Positions 8,715-17,803 of a DNA stretch of 64,000 nucleotides are shown here, in pieces (positions within the stretch are counted from its first letter, which is position 1; each line of letters starts with the position of its first letter). The stretch is from a virus. The notes under the pieces were generated by a model. The model had not been told where the DNA came from, did not search any database, and saw nothing but the letters and a program-made list of their open reading frames with translations. The stretch spans positions 124,001-188,000 of IMG/VR virus record IMGVR_UViG_3300043411_002794; one strand, 5' to 3'. A program made the translations under genes and the position numbers.

Positions 8715-11396
8715 TTACTCGTCCGCAATGATGGCATAACCGTCGCGGAGCAGGACGACATTCGGCTCGGCGAAGGCTGGTTCCTCGTAAGCACCGCCAC
8801 GCGGTGATGCAAATCCGGAAACCACAGAGAACAAGGTAACGGGCTGCTCGCAGTAAGCGGCCACAGAATCATAATACTGGGTGCCCGGGTAAGGATACCG
8901 TGTACCGCCGTTGACTGTTTTGACGGGCTTCTCGACCCAAACGCCCAGCTTCTGCCCGGACTCGCGAGCCAGTTGCTGCCAGCGATCTTCGAACAGCCGC
9001 CAATCGCCAGTGCGGTATTCGCCTTCATTGCGAAAGCTAAACTGGGCGGCTTTGAGAATTGGATCGCTGCCAATCTGCCCTTCGCTGTAGAACAGGTCCT
9101 TCGGCGTTTCGTCGAAGTTGTCTTTGGCCTTACGGAGCAGCGTCGCGCCGACAGCGGTTTTCGCGGCGTCGATCTGCTGCCGTACTTCTTCAAGCGCCTG
9201 ATCTTTGAGCGGCGATACGAAGAATTTGGAACTCTCTGCCCGCTGCGTAGCAATGTGCCCGTTAGCAACCAGTACGTGTGAGCCGGCTAGAATAGCTCCA
9301 CCCGTGGTCAACGCCCCGTCGATGGACACCGGCATGCCGAATCGTGCAACACCTTCGTTGAAGGTGATTCCCTTTCGGAAGTTTCCTTCCGTACCGAAGA
9401 TGACGTCGGACGTCTGGCCGATGTACTGCCGCATATTCGCTGCGTAGCACACGATCGACTGCTTGCCGCGGTCGGCGTCAAGCACGATGCTGCCCGGTGT
9501 GATAGCGCCATTGTTGGATCCGGTTCGCAGATAGATGTTGTTGGCGGTCGTGATTACGTCGGACTTCGGCGCGCGGAAGATGATGCCGCTAGCCTCGGTC
9601 TCCTGACCCGGCGAGGTGAAGTCGAACTCTACGCGCTGCGACCGGCATTCAATCAGCACGCTGCCCGACGGTGCCGTAGCCTCGGCGTCTTCACTGTCCG
9701 GGCCGACGCCGCCCAGCATGTGCAAATGTCGCTGAGCTTTGATGCGGCCGTCGTGATTCGTGGCCGTGATGTCGAACGAGTTCTGGGCCCGCGTAATCGA
9801 GTCCCAGCCTGCCCAGGTGTTGACGTTGCGGCCGCTCTTGAGCCAGATATCGCCGGGGGCTGTGATGAAGACAGAGCCGCCCGCCAACCGGATCTCAGCC
9901 CCTTCGCCGTCGCCCATGACCGCGGCGCCGGACGGCAGCAAGCCGCTGTAGGCCATATTCGCATAATACGTTTGCCCGCGGTAACGATCGTCGACCGTCA
10001 GCGACCCGCCGACGACCGGTGAAAGGTACATCGAACCGCGGAGCGTACCGAACTGCGGCACTGCAATGCGGCAGGCCGGGATGTCGCTCTCCTGTGGCAG
10101 CTCCCAGTCGCGGGAGTGGTAGTGGAACGGATGCTCGGCCTGCCAGTTGAACAAGTGGGCGTGCAGATCAAGGATCCCGGCGGCCGTCTGCAACGAGACC
10201 TCGTCGGAGGAGGTTGCGATGTCGCCGGTGACTTTGTGCTCGGGGCCGTCACCCAGCATCCCGCCTGCTTTGTAATTGGTCGGTGCGTCGCCGGTCGGAT
10301 CCGCCGGGTTGCGTTTGTTGACCGGCATCGGCCGCGGCGGCGACTTAACCAGCAGAATCCCCTTGGAAGCCCGGATGCCCCGCCAGCCGTCCAACGTGAC
10401 GACGTCCTGGTGCACGCTCATCAGCTTCGGCGGGCTGCCGCGACGCATCACCTCCGGCGGCGAGGCCGGCGGGATCGCCTGATACTCGAGTCGGCCTTGT
10501 CCCAGGTAGCCGCCGAAGACCTGCCGTCGGTGGAACGGGGCTTGGTCGTCGAACTTCGGCTCCCAGTTGGCATAATGCGGCTTGTTGACCTGGAACTCCA
10601 GCACCGACAGTTCGCGACGCGGATCGCCGCGACTGAACAGACCTAGATTCTCCCAAGGATACGGCGAGCTGCCGTACACGTCGTAGATCTCGTCCTGGTC
10701 GTTGTAGACGTTGTGCTCGCCCGCAGACGTGCGACATTCGTAGTTGTAACCCGCCACACGAAGCATCTGGTCGTGATGGAACGCGAAGACGCCGCACATC
10801 TCGCTGGCGGCGAGCTGCAGCAGGTAATCGTCGATCGAGATCTTACCGCCCTTGGCGTTGAGCCAGCCGGCGTCGCCGCCGAGTCCGTCGAACGGCCGCC
10901 AGGCAATCTTGTTGACGGCCCCGCCCGCCTCAAACATTAGCAACGGCGTACGGTGCGAACTGTCGACGCGGGCACGGGTCGTCTGCGAGAGCTGGTCGAG
11001 GAGCTGCAGCCGAGAATCAAATGCCCACGCGGGATCGACGCCCAGGATATACCCGTAGCGGCCCCGCTCGGTCATCATGACCCAGACGCCGGTGCCGACC
11101 TGCAGGAGATTGATCTGCTTGGGGCCAATGGGGCCGGTCGAAGTGTCGGTCAGCTGAAAGGCCGCGACCGTCGGCATGCCCTGGCTGAGCTGGACCTTGT
11201 AGCAATGAGCGATCGCCGTGTAATCGACGATCGTGCCCCGGACGATGTGGGCGGGGCGGCCGAAGCTGTGTTTGAACGAAGCACCCTGCAGGAGTGCGTC
11301 ACGATGCGGGCGGGTCTGGCCTTCCGCGTTCGGCCACGCCAGTTCCGCGAGGAACTGTGAAACCTGCCGCGCCGCCGGCTCGGGGATATGTGACAT
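8715..11396 (-). CDS. Probable baseplate spike/hub protein
   Basis: An 893-residue protein. Residues about 45-150 look like an OB-fold (IVRGTIVDYTAIAHCYKVQL ... WVMMTERGRYGYILGVDP), as at the start of gpV/gp5-type spikes. The remainder has long, repetitive, beta-rich stretches with Gly turns (EIRLAGGSVFITAPGDIWLK; GSIVLDADRGKQSIVCYA) typical of spike beta-helices, and ends in a mixed C-terminal domain. The gene lies between the tail tube and the chaperone pair. The role would be the central piercing needle or hub of the contractile tail. There is no lysozyme signature. A GAGG site precedes the ATG. Confidence 0.55.
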   Translation of the reverse strand: MSHIPEPAARQVSQFLAELAWPNAEGQTRPHRDALLQGASFKHSFGRPAHIVRGTIVDYTAIAHCYKVQLSQGMPTVAAFQLTDTSTGPIGPKQINLLQVGTGVWVMMTERGRYGYILGVDPAWAFDSRLQLLDQLSQTTRARVDSSHRTPLLMFEAGGAVNKIAWRPFDGLGGDAGWLNAKGGKISIDDYLLQLAASEMCGVFAFHHDQMLRVAGYNYECRTSAGEHNVYNDQDEIYDVYGSSPYPWENLGLFSRGDPRRELSVLEFQVNKPHYANWEPKFDDQAPFHRRQVFGGYLGQGRLEYQAIPPASPPEVMRRGSPPKLMSVHQDVVTLDGWRGIRASKGILLVKSPPRPMPVNKRNPADPTGDAPTNYKAGGMLGDGPEHKVTGDIATSSDEVSLQTAAGILDLHAHLFNWQAEHPFHYHSRDWELPQESDIPACRIAVPQFGTLRGSMYLSPVVGGSLTVDDRYRGQTYYANMAYSGLLPSGAAVMGDGEGAEIRLAGGSVFITAPGDIWLKSGRNVNTWAGWDSITRAQNSFDITATNHDGRIKAQRHLHMLGGVGPDSEDAEATAPSGSVLIECRSQRVEFDFTSPGQETEASGIIFRAPKSDVITTANNIYLRTGSNNGAITPGSIVLDADRGKQSIVCYAANMRQYIGQTSDVIFGTEGNFRKGITFNEGVARFGMPVSIDGALTTGGAILAGSHVLVANGHIATQRAESSKFFVSPLKDQALEEVRQQIDAAKTAVGATLLRKAKDNFDETPKDLFYSEGQIGSDPILKAAQFSFRNEGEYRTGDWRLFEDRWQQLARESGQKLGVWVEKPVKTVNGGTRYPYPGTQYYDSVAAYCEQPVTLFSVVSGFASPRGGAYEEPAFAEPNVVLLRDGYAIIADE

Positions 11397-11426
11397 CCTT
11401 GTACCTCATGGGTCGTCGAGGACCCC

Positions 11427-11446
11427 AGGCGGGCGTGACCCCGCCT
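11427..11446 (-). other. Intergenic hairpin between tail tube and spike genes
   Basis: An inverted repeat AGGCGGG/CCCGCCT with a 6-nt loop lies in the 69-nt gap between the tube gene and the spike gene. No T-run follows on the minus strand, so I read it as an attenuating or RNA-stabilising hairpin rather than a full terminator. It could lower spike expression relative to the tube. Confidence 0.4.
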
Positions 11447-11465
11447 AAAACTACGATGCCTGTGC

Positions 11466-12002
11466 TTAGGCGTCGTACTGCAGGTCGGTAAACATGACCC
11501 CGAGCGTTTCGCTCATGACCACGTCGTTCGAGTTCACGCTGCCGCCAATGGTGGTCAGCACGCAATTCTTGAGGATGTAGTTTACGCTGCCCGAGGTATT
11601 TGAGGGAGCGTTCTCGCATTTCGCCTGAGCACCGCCAAAAGTGCAGTCGCCAGGCGTACAGACGTTGCCGTACTTCTTGAAGAACGACACGAGCAGCTTA
11701 CCGGGACCGACGATACGTTGAATGTTCGCCGTACCCTGGGCATGCCCGGCTACGTAATAGACGTTCGTCGAGCTACCGACCGCCGCTACGCCGCCGGTGT
11801 TACCCGGACCGTTGGCGCCCAGTTCGTACAGCAGTTGCACGCTTTGCTGAAAGTTGAACTGCATGTTCTGAATGAGCATGCCCGACGTGATGTTCGCGTT
11901 CGCCTCGTCACCGGCGAGCGTACCGAATGTCAGCGTCAGCATGTCCGCGCGGAACGAGCCAGCCCACGTTTGGGCCGGCGTGAAAATGGAATTAACGGCC
12001 AT
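11466..12002 (-). CDS. Probable tail tube protein
   Basis: A 178-residue, beta-rich protein (SIFTPAQTWAGSFRADMLTL; MLIQNMQFNFQQSVQLLYEL) encoded directly downstream of the sheath gene, the standard sheath-then-tube order of contractile tails. The pattern of an N-terminal beta arm, an MxIxNMxFNxxQxV segment and a C-terminal beta hairpin (SETLGVMFTDLQYDA) is what I expect of gp19-type tubes. Three cysteines lie between residues 114 and 129. A downstream hairpin separates it from the spike gene, consistent with high tube dosage. Confidence 0.6.
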   Translation of the reverse strand: MAVNSIFTPAQTWAGSFRADMLTLTFGTLAGDEANANITSGMLIQNMQFNFQQSVQLLYELGANGPGNTGGVAAVGSSTNVYYVAGHAQGTANIQRIVGPGKLLVSFFKKYGNVCTPGDCTFGGAQAKCENAPSNTSGSVNYILKNCVLTTIGGSVNSNDVVMSETLGVMFTDLQYDA

Positions 12003-12058
12003 GAACAGACCTCCGTGTCTGAAACGAGCGGTAAGTTGGAATCAGCGGCGTCCCGGGT

Positions 12059-14857
12059 TTAGATCACCAAATGCACGGCGAGGTTGTTGAGCGGTGCCGG
12101 GACTTCCAGGTCCAACACCACTTCCACGCGGTCCTTCAAGGTCGGGTGCTGCGTGAGTGAACGGATCGATCCGGAGATCAACTGACCGCCGATCTCATCG
12201 AGCGTGACCCGTTGAAGATCGTCGAGAATTGCTGTCAGCCGAGTACGAAGCAACCGCAGCAACGTCGGCGTGACGTTGGAACGGCCGATGAACACCTTCA
12301 GTTGCCGATAAATGTAGCCTGAGATCGAATCCACGTTGCGGCGGACCGATTCCGAGCTGCGGTTGAGGTCGGTCGTGTCGGTCGTGACAGCCTTGAGGTT
12401 GTAGATCGTGCCGTCGCGATCTTGCACGACGACCCAGATACCGGCGTCCGACAAGTCTTCAAGCTGGCGGATGGTGAACAACCCGAGCGAACGGCTCAGA
12501 TCGTCGAAGCCCGTCAGCGACGCATTGGTCAGCGGTGCATGCGGGGCAGCGCCGCTGATCTCGCCGGCCACGGCAGCGGCCACGTAGTAGCCGGAAACCG
12601 TTTGATCGGCGATACCGGCTTCGTCCGGCCAGATCGCGACCACGCGGCGGTTGCTGTAGGCGCCCGCCTGGGCCATGAGGTCGGCTTTGACTTCTTCCGA
12701 CGTCAACGTGTGCACGATGCGGATCTTTTCCGCCTCGGTGATGGCCGCGCTGTGCCCCGTAGCCAGCACAAGCGTCTCTTCCGAGAGCACTTCGTCGACC
12801 AGGAATTCAAGCTTGGTTTCATCTCCGAAGCCGTCGACGCTGAACAAGTATTGCACGACGTCGCCGGCATCCACACCGTTGGTGATGAAATTGCCGTCGG
12901 CCGCCGTCAGCAACGTGTATTGCGTGCCGGTAGCGTTCGGGTTGTCGGCCAACGTGGCCAGGACTTCATCGCCGTCGTTGGTGTCCGGGCCGACGAGGGT
13001 GGTGGTCGTCTTGCCTTGCAGCGCGGCGACAACGCCCTTCCAGTTGTTCGCGGTCGACGTGCTTTCGGCGTCGGCCTTATTGACGAACAGGCTGATGATT
13101 TCAGCGCTGAACGTCAACGGCACGAAGTTGTACACATCGTCACGACCGTCGAGGATTGCGAGCGACGTGACCCACGAATCGACGTCATCCGGATCGGCGA
13201 CGCCGAGGATCTTGACGACCGTACCGCCCGAGTTGCCCCAGGCCTTGGATGCGGCGTACTTGAGCGGATTGCGCGGGTGCGTCGGTCCCGGGATTGCCGC
13301 CAGGTCGGCGTCGCTGGAGACTTCGGTAACGCCGTCCGCGGCGGCTTCGAGCCATTCGCGGTAATCGACGTAGATGGTACCGCCGTGCACCGGCAGGGGT
13401 AGCGCGACGTTGTTGCTCGTCCACGTCGAGTGGTAGGCGGTGATGCCTTCCTGCAGACAGACCTGCGTCGCTTCGGTGTAGTAGTTCGTGAGCGGCGGTT
13501 CTTCCGGCCGCTTCTGCGAAACTTCGATGTTGTCCTTGATGAACAACTTCAAGTCGAGGTCCGCCAAGCTGCGAAGCTTGATCGGCAGGTCGTGCTTGAG
13601 GATCAGCTGGCGGACCGGGCCGGCCGCGGCGGCCGTGACCGTGATGTACCACTTGTCGCCCTTGCGGAGGCCGGCAACAGCGTCGGCACCGATCGACACG
13701 TCTGCGTCGCCGCCCTGCGAGCCGAAGAACGAGATCTCGACGCCGTGGGTGCCGATCGGGATAGCGAGATTGCCGTCCGTGACTTCCGTCGGGCCGGAGT
13801 AATCCAGGCCCTTGGCGGTGCGAACGGTGATTTCCGGCAGGTCTTCCCAGAGGCCGCCCTTGGTGCATTCCACGATCAGCACGTCGTTGACGGTGCCGTC
13901 GTACGTGCCGCTGGATAATGCGAGCACGGCTTCGAATGCTTGACGCACGGTAACGACCCAGGTCTGGCCTTCCTGGAAGTCGACCGGAGCCACGCCGTCG
14001 AGCGAGGCCGCCGAGCTGCAGCTGTCGGTACCGTCGTTGTTCCAGGTCACGTACAGGCCGCGGTCGCCGATGGCGGTCGGGGCGCCAAAGGCTTCCGGAA
14101 TGAGTTCATCGACGTCGTCATTACCGCTGGCCGAGCGGACACGGAGCCGCATGGCACCGCAGCCCTGGATCGAACTGCGGACGACCGTGATGGTGTACTC
14201 TTCGGACACGTTGCCGTCGGCCAGGCCGCTGAACGCCGAGCCGTCGACCGTGGCGCCGACGCAGTTGGTCGGGCCGGCCGTCTTTTCGATGGTGGCCGTG
14301 GCCGTGACGGTGGCTTGGTTGCCGCTATCGACCCGCGCGTCGCCGACCTCGGAATCAACCAGCGAACTGGCAAAGCCCTTCACCGACGTTTCGTGGGTGA
14401 CTTCTTCGCAAGCGCCGTCCGGATCGTAGACGCCGCGCAAATGCACGATGTCGTTGACGCGCACGTCGCGATCCTTGAAGACCGCGCTGCGGGGATACCC
14501 CGAGCCGTTCTTCTTGAACGACAGCGAGTCGGATTCGATGCGGTTGGTGTAACCGTCGACGGCCGTGATGGTCGTCTTTTCGCCGACCAGATCTTCGTAG
14601 TACATCAGCAACGCGTCATCGAGGAACACGCGAACCGTGTCCACGTCGACCTTGCTGCCGGCGGTCCGGTCCGGCCAGTTGTAGCACTGATCTTCGGTGT
14701 AGTCGTATTCACCGACGTCGATGGTTTGTTTTTCGTCCGCCTCGCTGTAGCGATGCAGCTGGGCATTCGGACCAACCAGGCACGCGCGAAGCGGGGCCGT
14801 GATTTCGGTCGGGATGAGTTCGAACTCTTGGAAGATCAGGACCTGAGCGCGTGCCAT
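12059..14857 (-). CDS. Tail sheath protein with duplicated beta-domain insertion
   Basis: A 932-residue contractile sheath protein. The C-terminal region carries sheath-like sequence (SGYIYRQLKVFIGRSNVTPT, LLRLLRTRLTAILDDLQ, and an end in VEVVLDLEVPAPLNNLAVHL), which interlocks protomers on contraction. The central domain (about residues 560-800) has NRRVVAIWPDEAG and FSAEIISLFVNKAD. The protein is longer than typical sheaths because of an insertion at about residues 175-415. The insertion contains two related beta-sandwich repeats (about 219-308 and 324-411), each ending in a GxxWxVTV/GDKWYITV motif. These probably decorate the tail surface. An ACGGAGG site precedes the ATG. Confidence 0.85.
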   Translation of the reverse strand: MARAQVLIFQEFELIPTEITAPLRACLVGPNAQLHRYSEADEKQTIDVGEYDYTEDQCYNWPDRTAGSKVDVDTVRVFLDDALLMYYEDLVGEKTTITAVDGYTNRIESDSLSFKKNGSGYPRSAVFKDRDVRVNDIVHLRGVYDPDGACEEVTHETSVKGFASSLVDSEVGDARVDSGNQATVTATATIEKTAGPTNCVGATVDGSAFSGLADGNVSEEYTITVVRSSIQGCGAMRLRVRSASGNDDVDELIPEAFGAPTAIGDRGLYVTWNNDGTDSCSSAASLDGVAPVDFQEGQTWVVTVRQAFEAVLALSSGTYDGTVNDVLIVECTKGGLWEDLPEITVRTAKGLDYSGPTEVTDGNLAIPIGTHGVEISFFGSQGGDADVSIGADAVAGLRKGDKWYITVTAAAAGPVRQLILKHDLPIKLRSLADLDLKLFIKDNIEVSQKRPEEPPLTNYYTEATQVCLQEGITAYHSTWTSNNVALPLPVHGGTIYVDYREWLEAAADGVTEVSSDADLAAIPGPTHPRNPLKYAASKAWGNSGGTVVKILGVADPDDVDSWVTSLAILDGRDDVYNFVPLTFSAEIISLFVNKADAESTSTANNWKGVVAALQGKTTTTLVGPDTNDGDEVLATLADNPNATGTQYTLLTAADGNFITNGVDAGDVVQYLFSVDGFGDETKLEFLVDEVLSEETLVLATGHSAAITEAEKIRIVHTLTSEEVKADLMAQAGAYSNRRVVAIWPDEAGIADQTVSGYYVAAAVAGEISGAAPHAPLTNASLTGFDDLSRSLGLFTIRQLEDLSDAGIWVVVQDRDGTIYNLKAVTTDTTDLNRSSESVRRNVDSISGYIYRQLKVFIGRSNVTPTLLRLLRTRLTAILDDLQRVTLDEIGGQLISGSIRSLTQHPTLKDRVEVVLDLEVPAPLNNLAVHLVI

Positions 14858-14882
14858 GTATCAGCCTCCGTGCTGAGTCTTT

Positions 14883-15578
14883 TTAGCTAAAAAAGCCGTA
14901 TGGGTTAAAGACGACCCGCTTCAACCTTGGAGCGTGCTCTGTCAGCTCCCACGCGTCTTCCGCCGTATACGCAAACGTAACCGGAACAGCGTAATTCTTC
15001 TTGGACTCTTCGACTGCAGCCACTTCTCCGATGTCCACCGGAATGAAGCGATGCAGCCCTGTGTATTGTAGGATCGGATCCGTGTAGCGCTGCAAGGCCG
15101 AAACAGTCTCCCAGGCGAGCAACTCCGCTTCACCTGCCTTCTCGGCCAACGCGAACACTACCTGCGTACCAAACCATAAACCTGCAAACCGTTGCGTCCC
15201 CTCCAACAGATCTTCGCTGACTCTGTCTCCGATCCCCATTCGCTGGTAGTTCCAGCGGCCGCGTTTCAGGAGCAATGCCGGACGCTTCTCCGTCTTCTCC
15301 GGGTCCCACTTAACGGTCTGCTCGATCACCAAACCTGTATTGTCGGACGGCAGCCAGGCGCCCGCCTCAAATGCCGTCCGTAATTTGATCTCCTGCAGGT
15401 GAGTTGGATCGCAGTAGTGCTGGATCAGCAACTGCTGCAACACCCCGCTGATGAAAAACGGCTTCATCCCGTAGGAGCAAATCGGGCCGTGTCGTTCGAC
15501 ACGAACCTCGGGCTCGCTGCCTTCCGGGAAGATCGCTTCTACTTCATCGGGATTCTCGCCCTCACCACACGTACTCAT
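14883..15578 (-). CDS. Hypothetical neck/tail-completion protein
   Basis: A 231-residue soluble protein located immediately upstream of the sheath gene, where neck or tail-terminator proteins usually lie. The N-terminus is acidic. The middle has FFISGVLQQLLIQHYCDP and TGLVIEQTVKWDPEKTEK, and a beta-rich C-terminus ends with VVFNPYGFFS. No family is recognised. Its stop lies inside a perfect TTTTTAGCTAAAAA palindrome (14879-14892 region). Its start overlaps the preceding small gene by 4 nt. Confidence 0.6.
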   Translation of the reverse strand: MSTCGEGENPDEVEAIFPEGSEPEVRVERHGPICSYGMKPFFISGVLQQLLIQHYCDPTHLQEIKLRTAFEAGAWLPSDNTGLVIEQTVKWDPEKTEKRPALLLKRGRWNYQRMGIGDRVSEDLLEGTQRFAGLWFGTQVVFALAEKAGEAELLAWETVSALQRYTDPILQYTGLHRFIPVDIGEVAAVEESKKNYAVPVTFAYTAEDAWELTEHAPRLKRVVFNPYGFFS

Positions 15579-15718
15579 GACCGGCCCTGCAGTGCCTGCC
15601 GAACAGCTTTCATGTCCGGCCGGAACTTATGGATACTGATCGTCTGACGGAGGGAGATCGGTTTCGCGCCTAAAGAACGGATGGCGGCTTGGCGACCATC
15701 CTTGGTCGGTTTAGACAC
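15575..15718 (-). CDS. Small basic hypothetical protein
   Basis: A 47-residue basic protein (MSKPTKDGRQAAIRSLGAKP...). I place the start at GTG 15718 because AAGGAG sits 6 nt upstream; the longer frame reaching 15790 has no ribosome site. It overlaps the next gene by 4 nt. The function is unknown. The size and charge fit a small accessory structural or RNA-binding peptide. Confidence 0.55.
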   Translation of the reverse strand: MSKPTKDGRQAAIRSLGAKPISLRQTISIHKFRPDMKAVRQALQGRS

Positions 15719-15777
15719 GAGCGACTCCTTTCGTTGGCGGATAAGATAAACGGTCCCAGCCGTAGGCTCAACGGCAT

Positions 15778-16941
15778 TTAAGGGTCCCAAATGTTCGACA
15801 CGCTGCTGGAACTCCCGGCCGGCCGCTCCACAGTCAGGGTCACGCGGTCCGGTCCGAAGAAGCCCTGTTTGCGAAATACCAGCAAGTAATCGCCTGGATT
15901 CAGCAATAACGGCGCCGCCCAGTCGCCCGTAATAGACGTGGTCGTGGCAGCCACGGCCAGGGCAATTCGCGGGAGCGCCGGTTCGGCGGCGGTCGCATCA
16001 GATTGTTGAAAAGCAATCACGTCGGCATCGGCGATCGGGTCGCCCTCGGCATCCGTGTACCGAAAAGCCCCGGCCTCGCCGTAGTTGTGATCGACCGTGA
16101 CACAGCCGTCGCCGACACCGGGAAGTTGTTCTTCGGCCGGGCAATTGAACGTGTACGCCTTGTGCGAGTAGGGCAGCAATCCCATCGTCACCTCGACGAC
16201 CAACGGCACGCCGCGGACTTCTGCTTTGTCGTCCGTTTCGTCGACGATGAAGGCTTCACCGCTACGGCCGTCAACCCAGATGTCGTTCTTCCGCAACATC
16301 GGGAAACTGAGGCAACGAGCTTTCTGAACTACGTCGTTGATCGAACCCCGCATCGCTATGTCGGTGCTCTCACGAGACATCCGCTGCGTGATGAACTCCA
16401 GGCACAACGGGTAGGCCGGGTGATAGCCCTCCTGGACGCCGGTGCCGAAGCATTGCGGGCAGTTGGCGTCGGTGGTCTCGCCGGTGAGTTGGTCGCGGCA
16501 CCGCGTGCACTTGGCCCCGTAATGCATCCGCTTGTAAAGCGAACCGGGCCGCCAGCTTTTCTTACGACCACGCAGTTGCTCTTTACGCAGGATCTCGCGA
16601 GCGATAATCAGGTCGGACTCGGTCAGTTCACCGAACACGGAGGCCGGCTGCGAGACGTAGATCCCGCGGCTCGACGTCAGGGCGACCCGGTACGTTGGGG
16701 ACAGCGTCTTACCGAACGCCCGCTGGTCGTCGTCCACGGCCGTGAAGCCGTCTACCACCTCACTGCCGACGTTCTCCCAGCTGCGGGCGTTGGGAGCCCC
16801 ATCGCGGCTCACCTGCAGCTGGAAGGTCAGCGGGCCGGGGTCGTTGAACCGCGGATCCAACCACCACCAGATGCGCGTCCCCCCGCGAACGACATGGTCG
16901 ATCAGGATCCGGCGGAACGGGAAGTCGTGTGTGTTGGGCAT
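15778..16941 (-). CDS. Zinc-ribbon-containing neck/head-completion-like protein
   Basis: A protein of about 387 residues. Residues about 20-100 form a beta domain. A four-cysteine zinc ribbon, CTRCRDQ...CPQCFGTG, lies at about residues 152-173 after a basic helix (RKEQLRGRKKSWRPGSLY). A beta-rich body and a C-terminal carboxypeptidase-regulatory-like fold (LLLNPGDYLLVFRKQGFFGP) follow. The frame extends to 17007, but that would run through the terminator hairpin, so I use the ATG at 16941 even though its ribosome site is weak. It is the first gene after the terminator and lies upstream of the sheath, so a neck or connector role is plausible. Confidence 0.6.
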   Translation of the reverse strand: MPNTHDFPFRRILIDHVVRGGTRIWWWLDPRFNDPGPLTFQLQVSRDGAPNARSWENVGSEVVDGFTAVDDDQRAFGKTLSPTYRVALTSSRGIYVSQPASVFGELTESDLIIAREILRKEQLRGRKKSWRPGSLYKRMHYGAKCTRCRDQLTGETTDANCPQCFGTGVQEGYHPAYPLCLEFITQRMSRESTDIAMRGSINDVVQKARCLSFPMLRKNDIWVDGRSGEAFIVDETDDKAEVRGVPLVVEVTMGLLPYSHKAYTFNCPAEEQLPGVGDGCVTVDHNYGEAGAFRYTDAEGDPIADADVIAFQQSDATAAEPALPRIALAVAATTTSITGDWAAPLLLNPGDYLLVFRKQGFFGPDRVTLTVERPAGSSSSVSNIWDP

Positions 16942-16970
16942 GGGCGTAATAATGCCGTTTCTGATAGCTA

Positions 16971-17011
16971 AAGAAAAGGTGAACTCCCCGGCCGAAGCCG
17001 GGGTCACCTTT
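16971..17011 (-). terminator. Rho-independent terminator (minus strand)
   Basis: An imperfect stem of 8 plus 7 pairs (AAAGGTGA/TCACCTTT and CCCCGGC/GCCGGGG, with a 3-nt bulge) closes a CGAA/TTCG loop. On the minus strand a CTTTTCTTTAG tract follows. It ends transcription entering from the 17-18 kb genes. The distal CTGATAGCTAAA (plus strand, 16961) is shared with the terminator at 57.5 kb. Confidence 0.7.
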
Positions 17012-17042
17012 CCCTTCCGCCTATTAGTTGGCCGGTTTACTT

Positions 17043-17061
17043 CCGTTCATGAGCTGAACGG
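17043..17061 (-). other. Isolated stem-loop in intergenic region
   Basis: A perfect 7-bp inverted repeat CCGTTCA/TGAACGG with a 5-nt loop. It has no T-run and no tRNA architecture. The rest of 17012-17106 shows no coding signal. It may be an RNA processing or operator site. Confidence 0.35.
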
Positions 17062-17106
17062 TACTCCCAGAGCACGCACCTCGTTAGGGCATTAGCGTGT
17101 TGGCAT

Positions 17107-17202
17107 TCAGTGTTTTACCGAGCGCGCCGCTTTGGCTTTGCCCGACACTTTCTCCCAGATGGTCTTGAGGGCTTTCGCCCACGCCTTACGGTCGCCACCC
17201 AT
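17107..17202 (-). CDS. Possible small basic peptide
   Basis: A 31-codon ORF, ATG to TGA, encoding MGGDRKAWAKALKTIWEKVS... It is amphipathic and Lys/Trp rich. No strong ribosome site is visible (ATTCCGGCT upstream). Composition looks coding-like and it occupies the otherwise gene-free 16942-17280 interval. The function is unknown, and it may not be expressed. Confidence 0.35.
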   Translation of the reverse strand: MGGDRKAWAKALKTIWEKVSGKAKAARSVKH

Positions 17203-17280
17203 AGCCGGAATTACACTGTAACCGGCCTCAGACGGACACAACAAACGCAAACACTGGACTGCCGCACAGGCAATCCTCAC

Positions 17281-17676
17281 CTATCCCGGAGACCACTCCG
17301 GCGGGCGTGGGATGTCGGGCATCTTCACGTCCGCCCCGACGGCGTCTACCAGGTACTCGCCGTCATACTCCCACTTGGACCGCACACGCCATTCGTATTC
17401 CCCGTTAATTCGGGAGAACGATCCGCGGGCCACGGCCCAGAGATATGCGGAAAACTTGCCGTTTATTTTCAACGAATAACTGCTCGTGACCTTAACGCGA
17501 TATCGTGCATCGCATTCCTCCCGCTCGTATTCTTCTTCGTCCAGTTCGATCACCACGGTGTGCCCCGCCGTGATGATCGCAGTCACGAGCATCACGGCTG
17601 AAGCCATACAATTAGCCTCAACCAGATGACCTACACCCTCCGCGAGATCTGTAAGTTCTTCTGTTGCACAACTCAT
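17281..17676 (-). CDS. Hypothetical protein with hydrophobic segment
   Basis: A 131-residue protein (MSCATEELTDLAEGVGHLVE...). One hydrophobic stretch (CMASAVMLVTAIITAGHTVV, residues about 23-42) is followed by an acidic helix and a beta-rich C-terminus (YRVKVTSSYSLKINGKFSAY). An earlier in-frame ATG at 17769 is rejected: the ATG at 17676 has an AGAGG site and sits 14 nt after the repeated TTCTAATT element. The function is unknown. Confidence 0.62.
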   Translation of the reverse strand: MSCATEELTDLAEGVGHLVEANCMASAVMLVTAIITAGHTVVIELDEEEYEREECDARYRVKVTSSYSLKINGKFSAYLWAVARGSFSRINGEYEWRVRSKWEYDGEYLVDAVGADVKMPDIPRPPEWSPG

Positions 17677-17689
17677 GGAATCCTCTTGA

Positions 17690-17702
17690 GTAATTAGAAA
17701 CC
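17690..17702. repeat. TTCTAATT leader element, copy 1
   Basis: GTAATTAGAAACC (plus strand), 14 nt upstream of the 17676 start codon. The same core occurs at 29762, 45869 and 60362, always 5-20 nt before a start codon. Confidence 0.5.
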
Positions 17703-17704
17703 AA

Positions 17705-17803
17705 CTAGCGACGACCGCGCTGTTCGCGATCGTCGCCGGGGCTGACTGCCGCCTGGCAAAGCCAAGCAACGAATATCAATCCGACAATGATCGCTTTTAG
17801 CAT
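17705..17803 (-). CDS. Small membrane peptide
   Basis: A 32-residue ORF (MLKAIIVGLIFVAWLCQAAV, then a polar Arg-rich tail). It has one N-terminal hydrophobic helix, or an uncleaved signal, after a Lys. Its ATG overlaps the stop of the 17797-18012 gene by 7 nt, as in coupled translation. Membrane insertion is likely from hydrophobicity; the role is unknown. The cysteine context (WLCQ) is not a convincing lipobox. Confidence 0.5.
   Translation of the reverse strand: MLKAIIVGLIFVAWLCQAAVSPGDDREQRGRR

Noticed and set aside
12422-14890. Long plus-strand frames opposite the sheath gene
   Set aside because: The sheath signature is clear on the minus strand. The opposite frames are high-Arg/Val/Asp shadows with no ribosome sites.
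17043-17061. A possible tRNA-like structure in the 17.0 kb gap
   Set aside because: There is a good stem-loop, but no T-loop GTTCRA box, acceptor stem or CCA; I keep it only as a hairpin.
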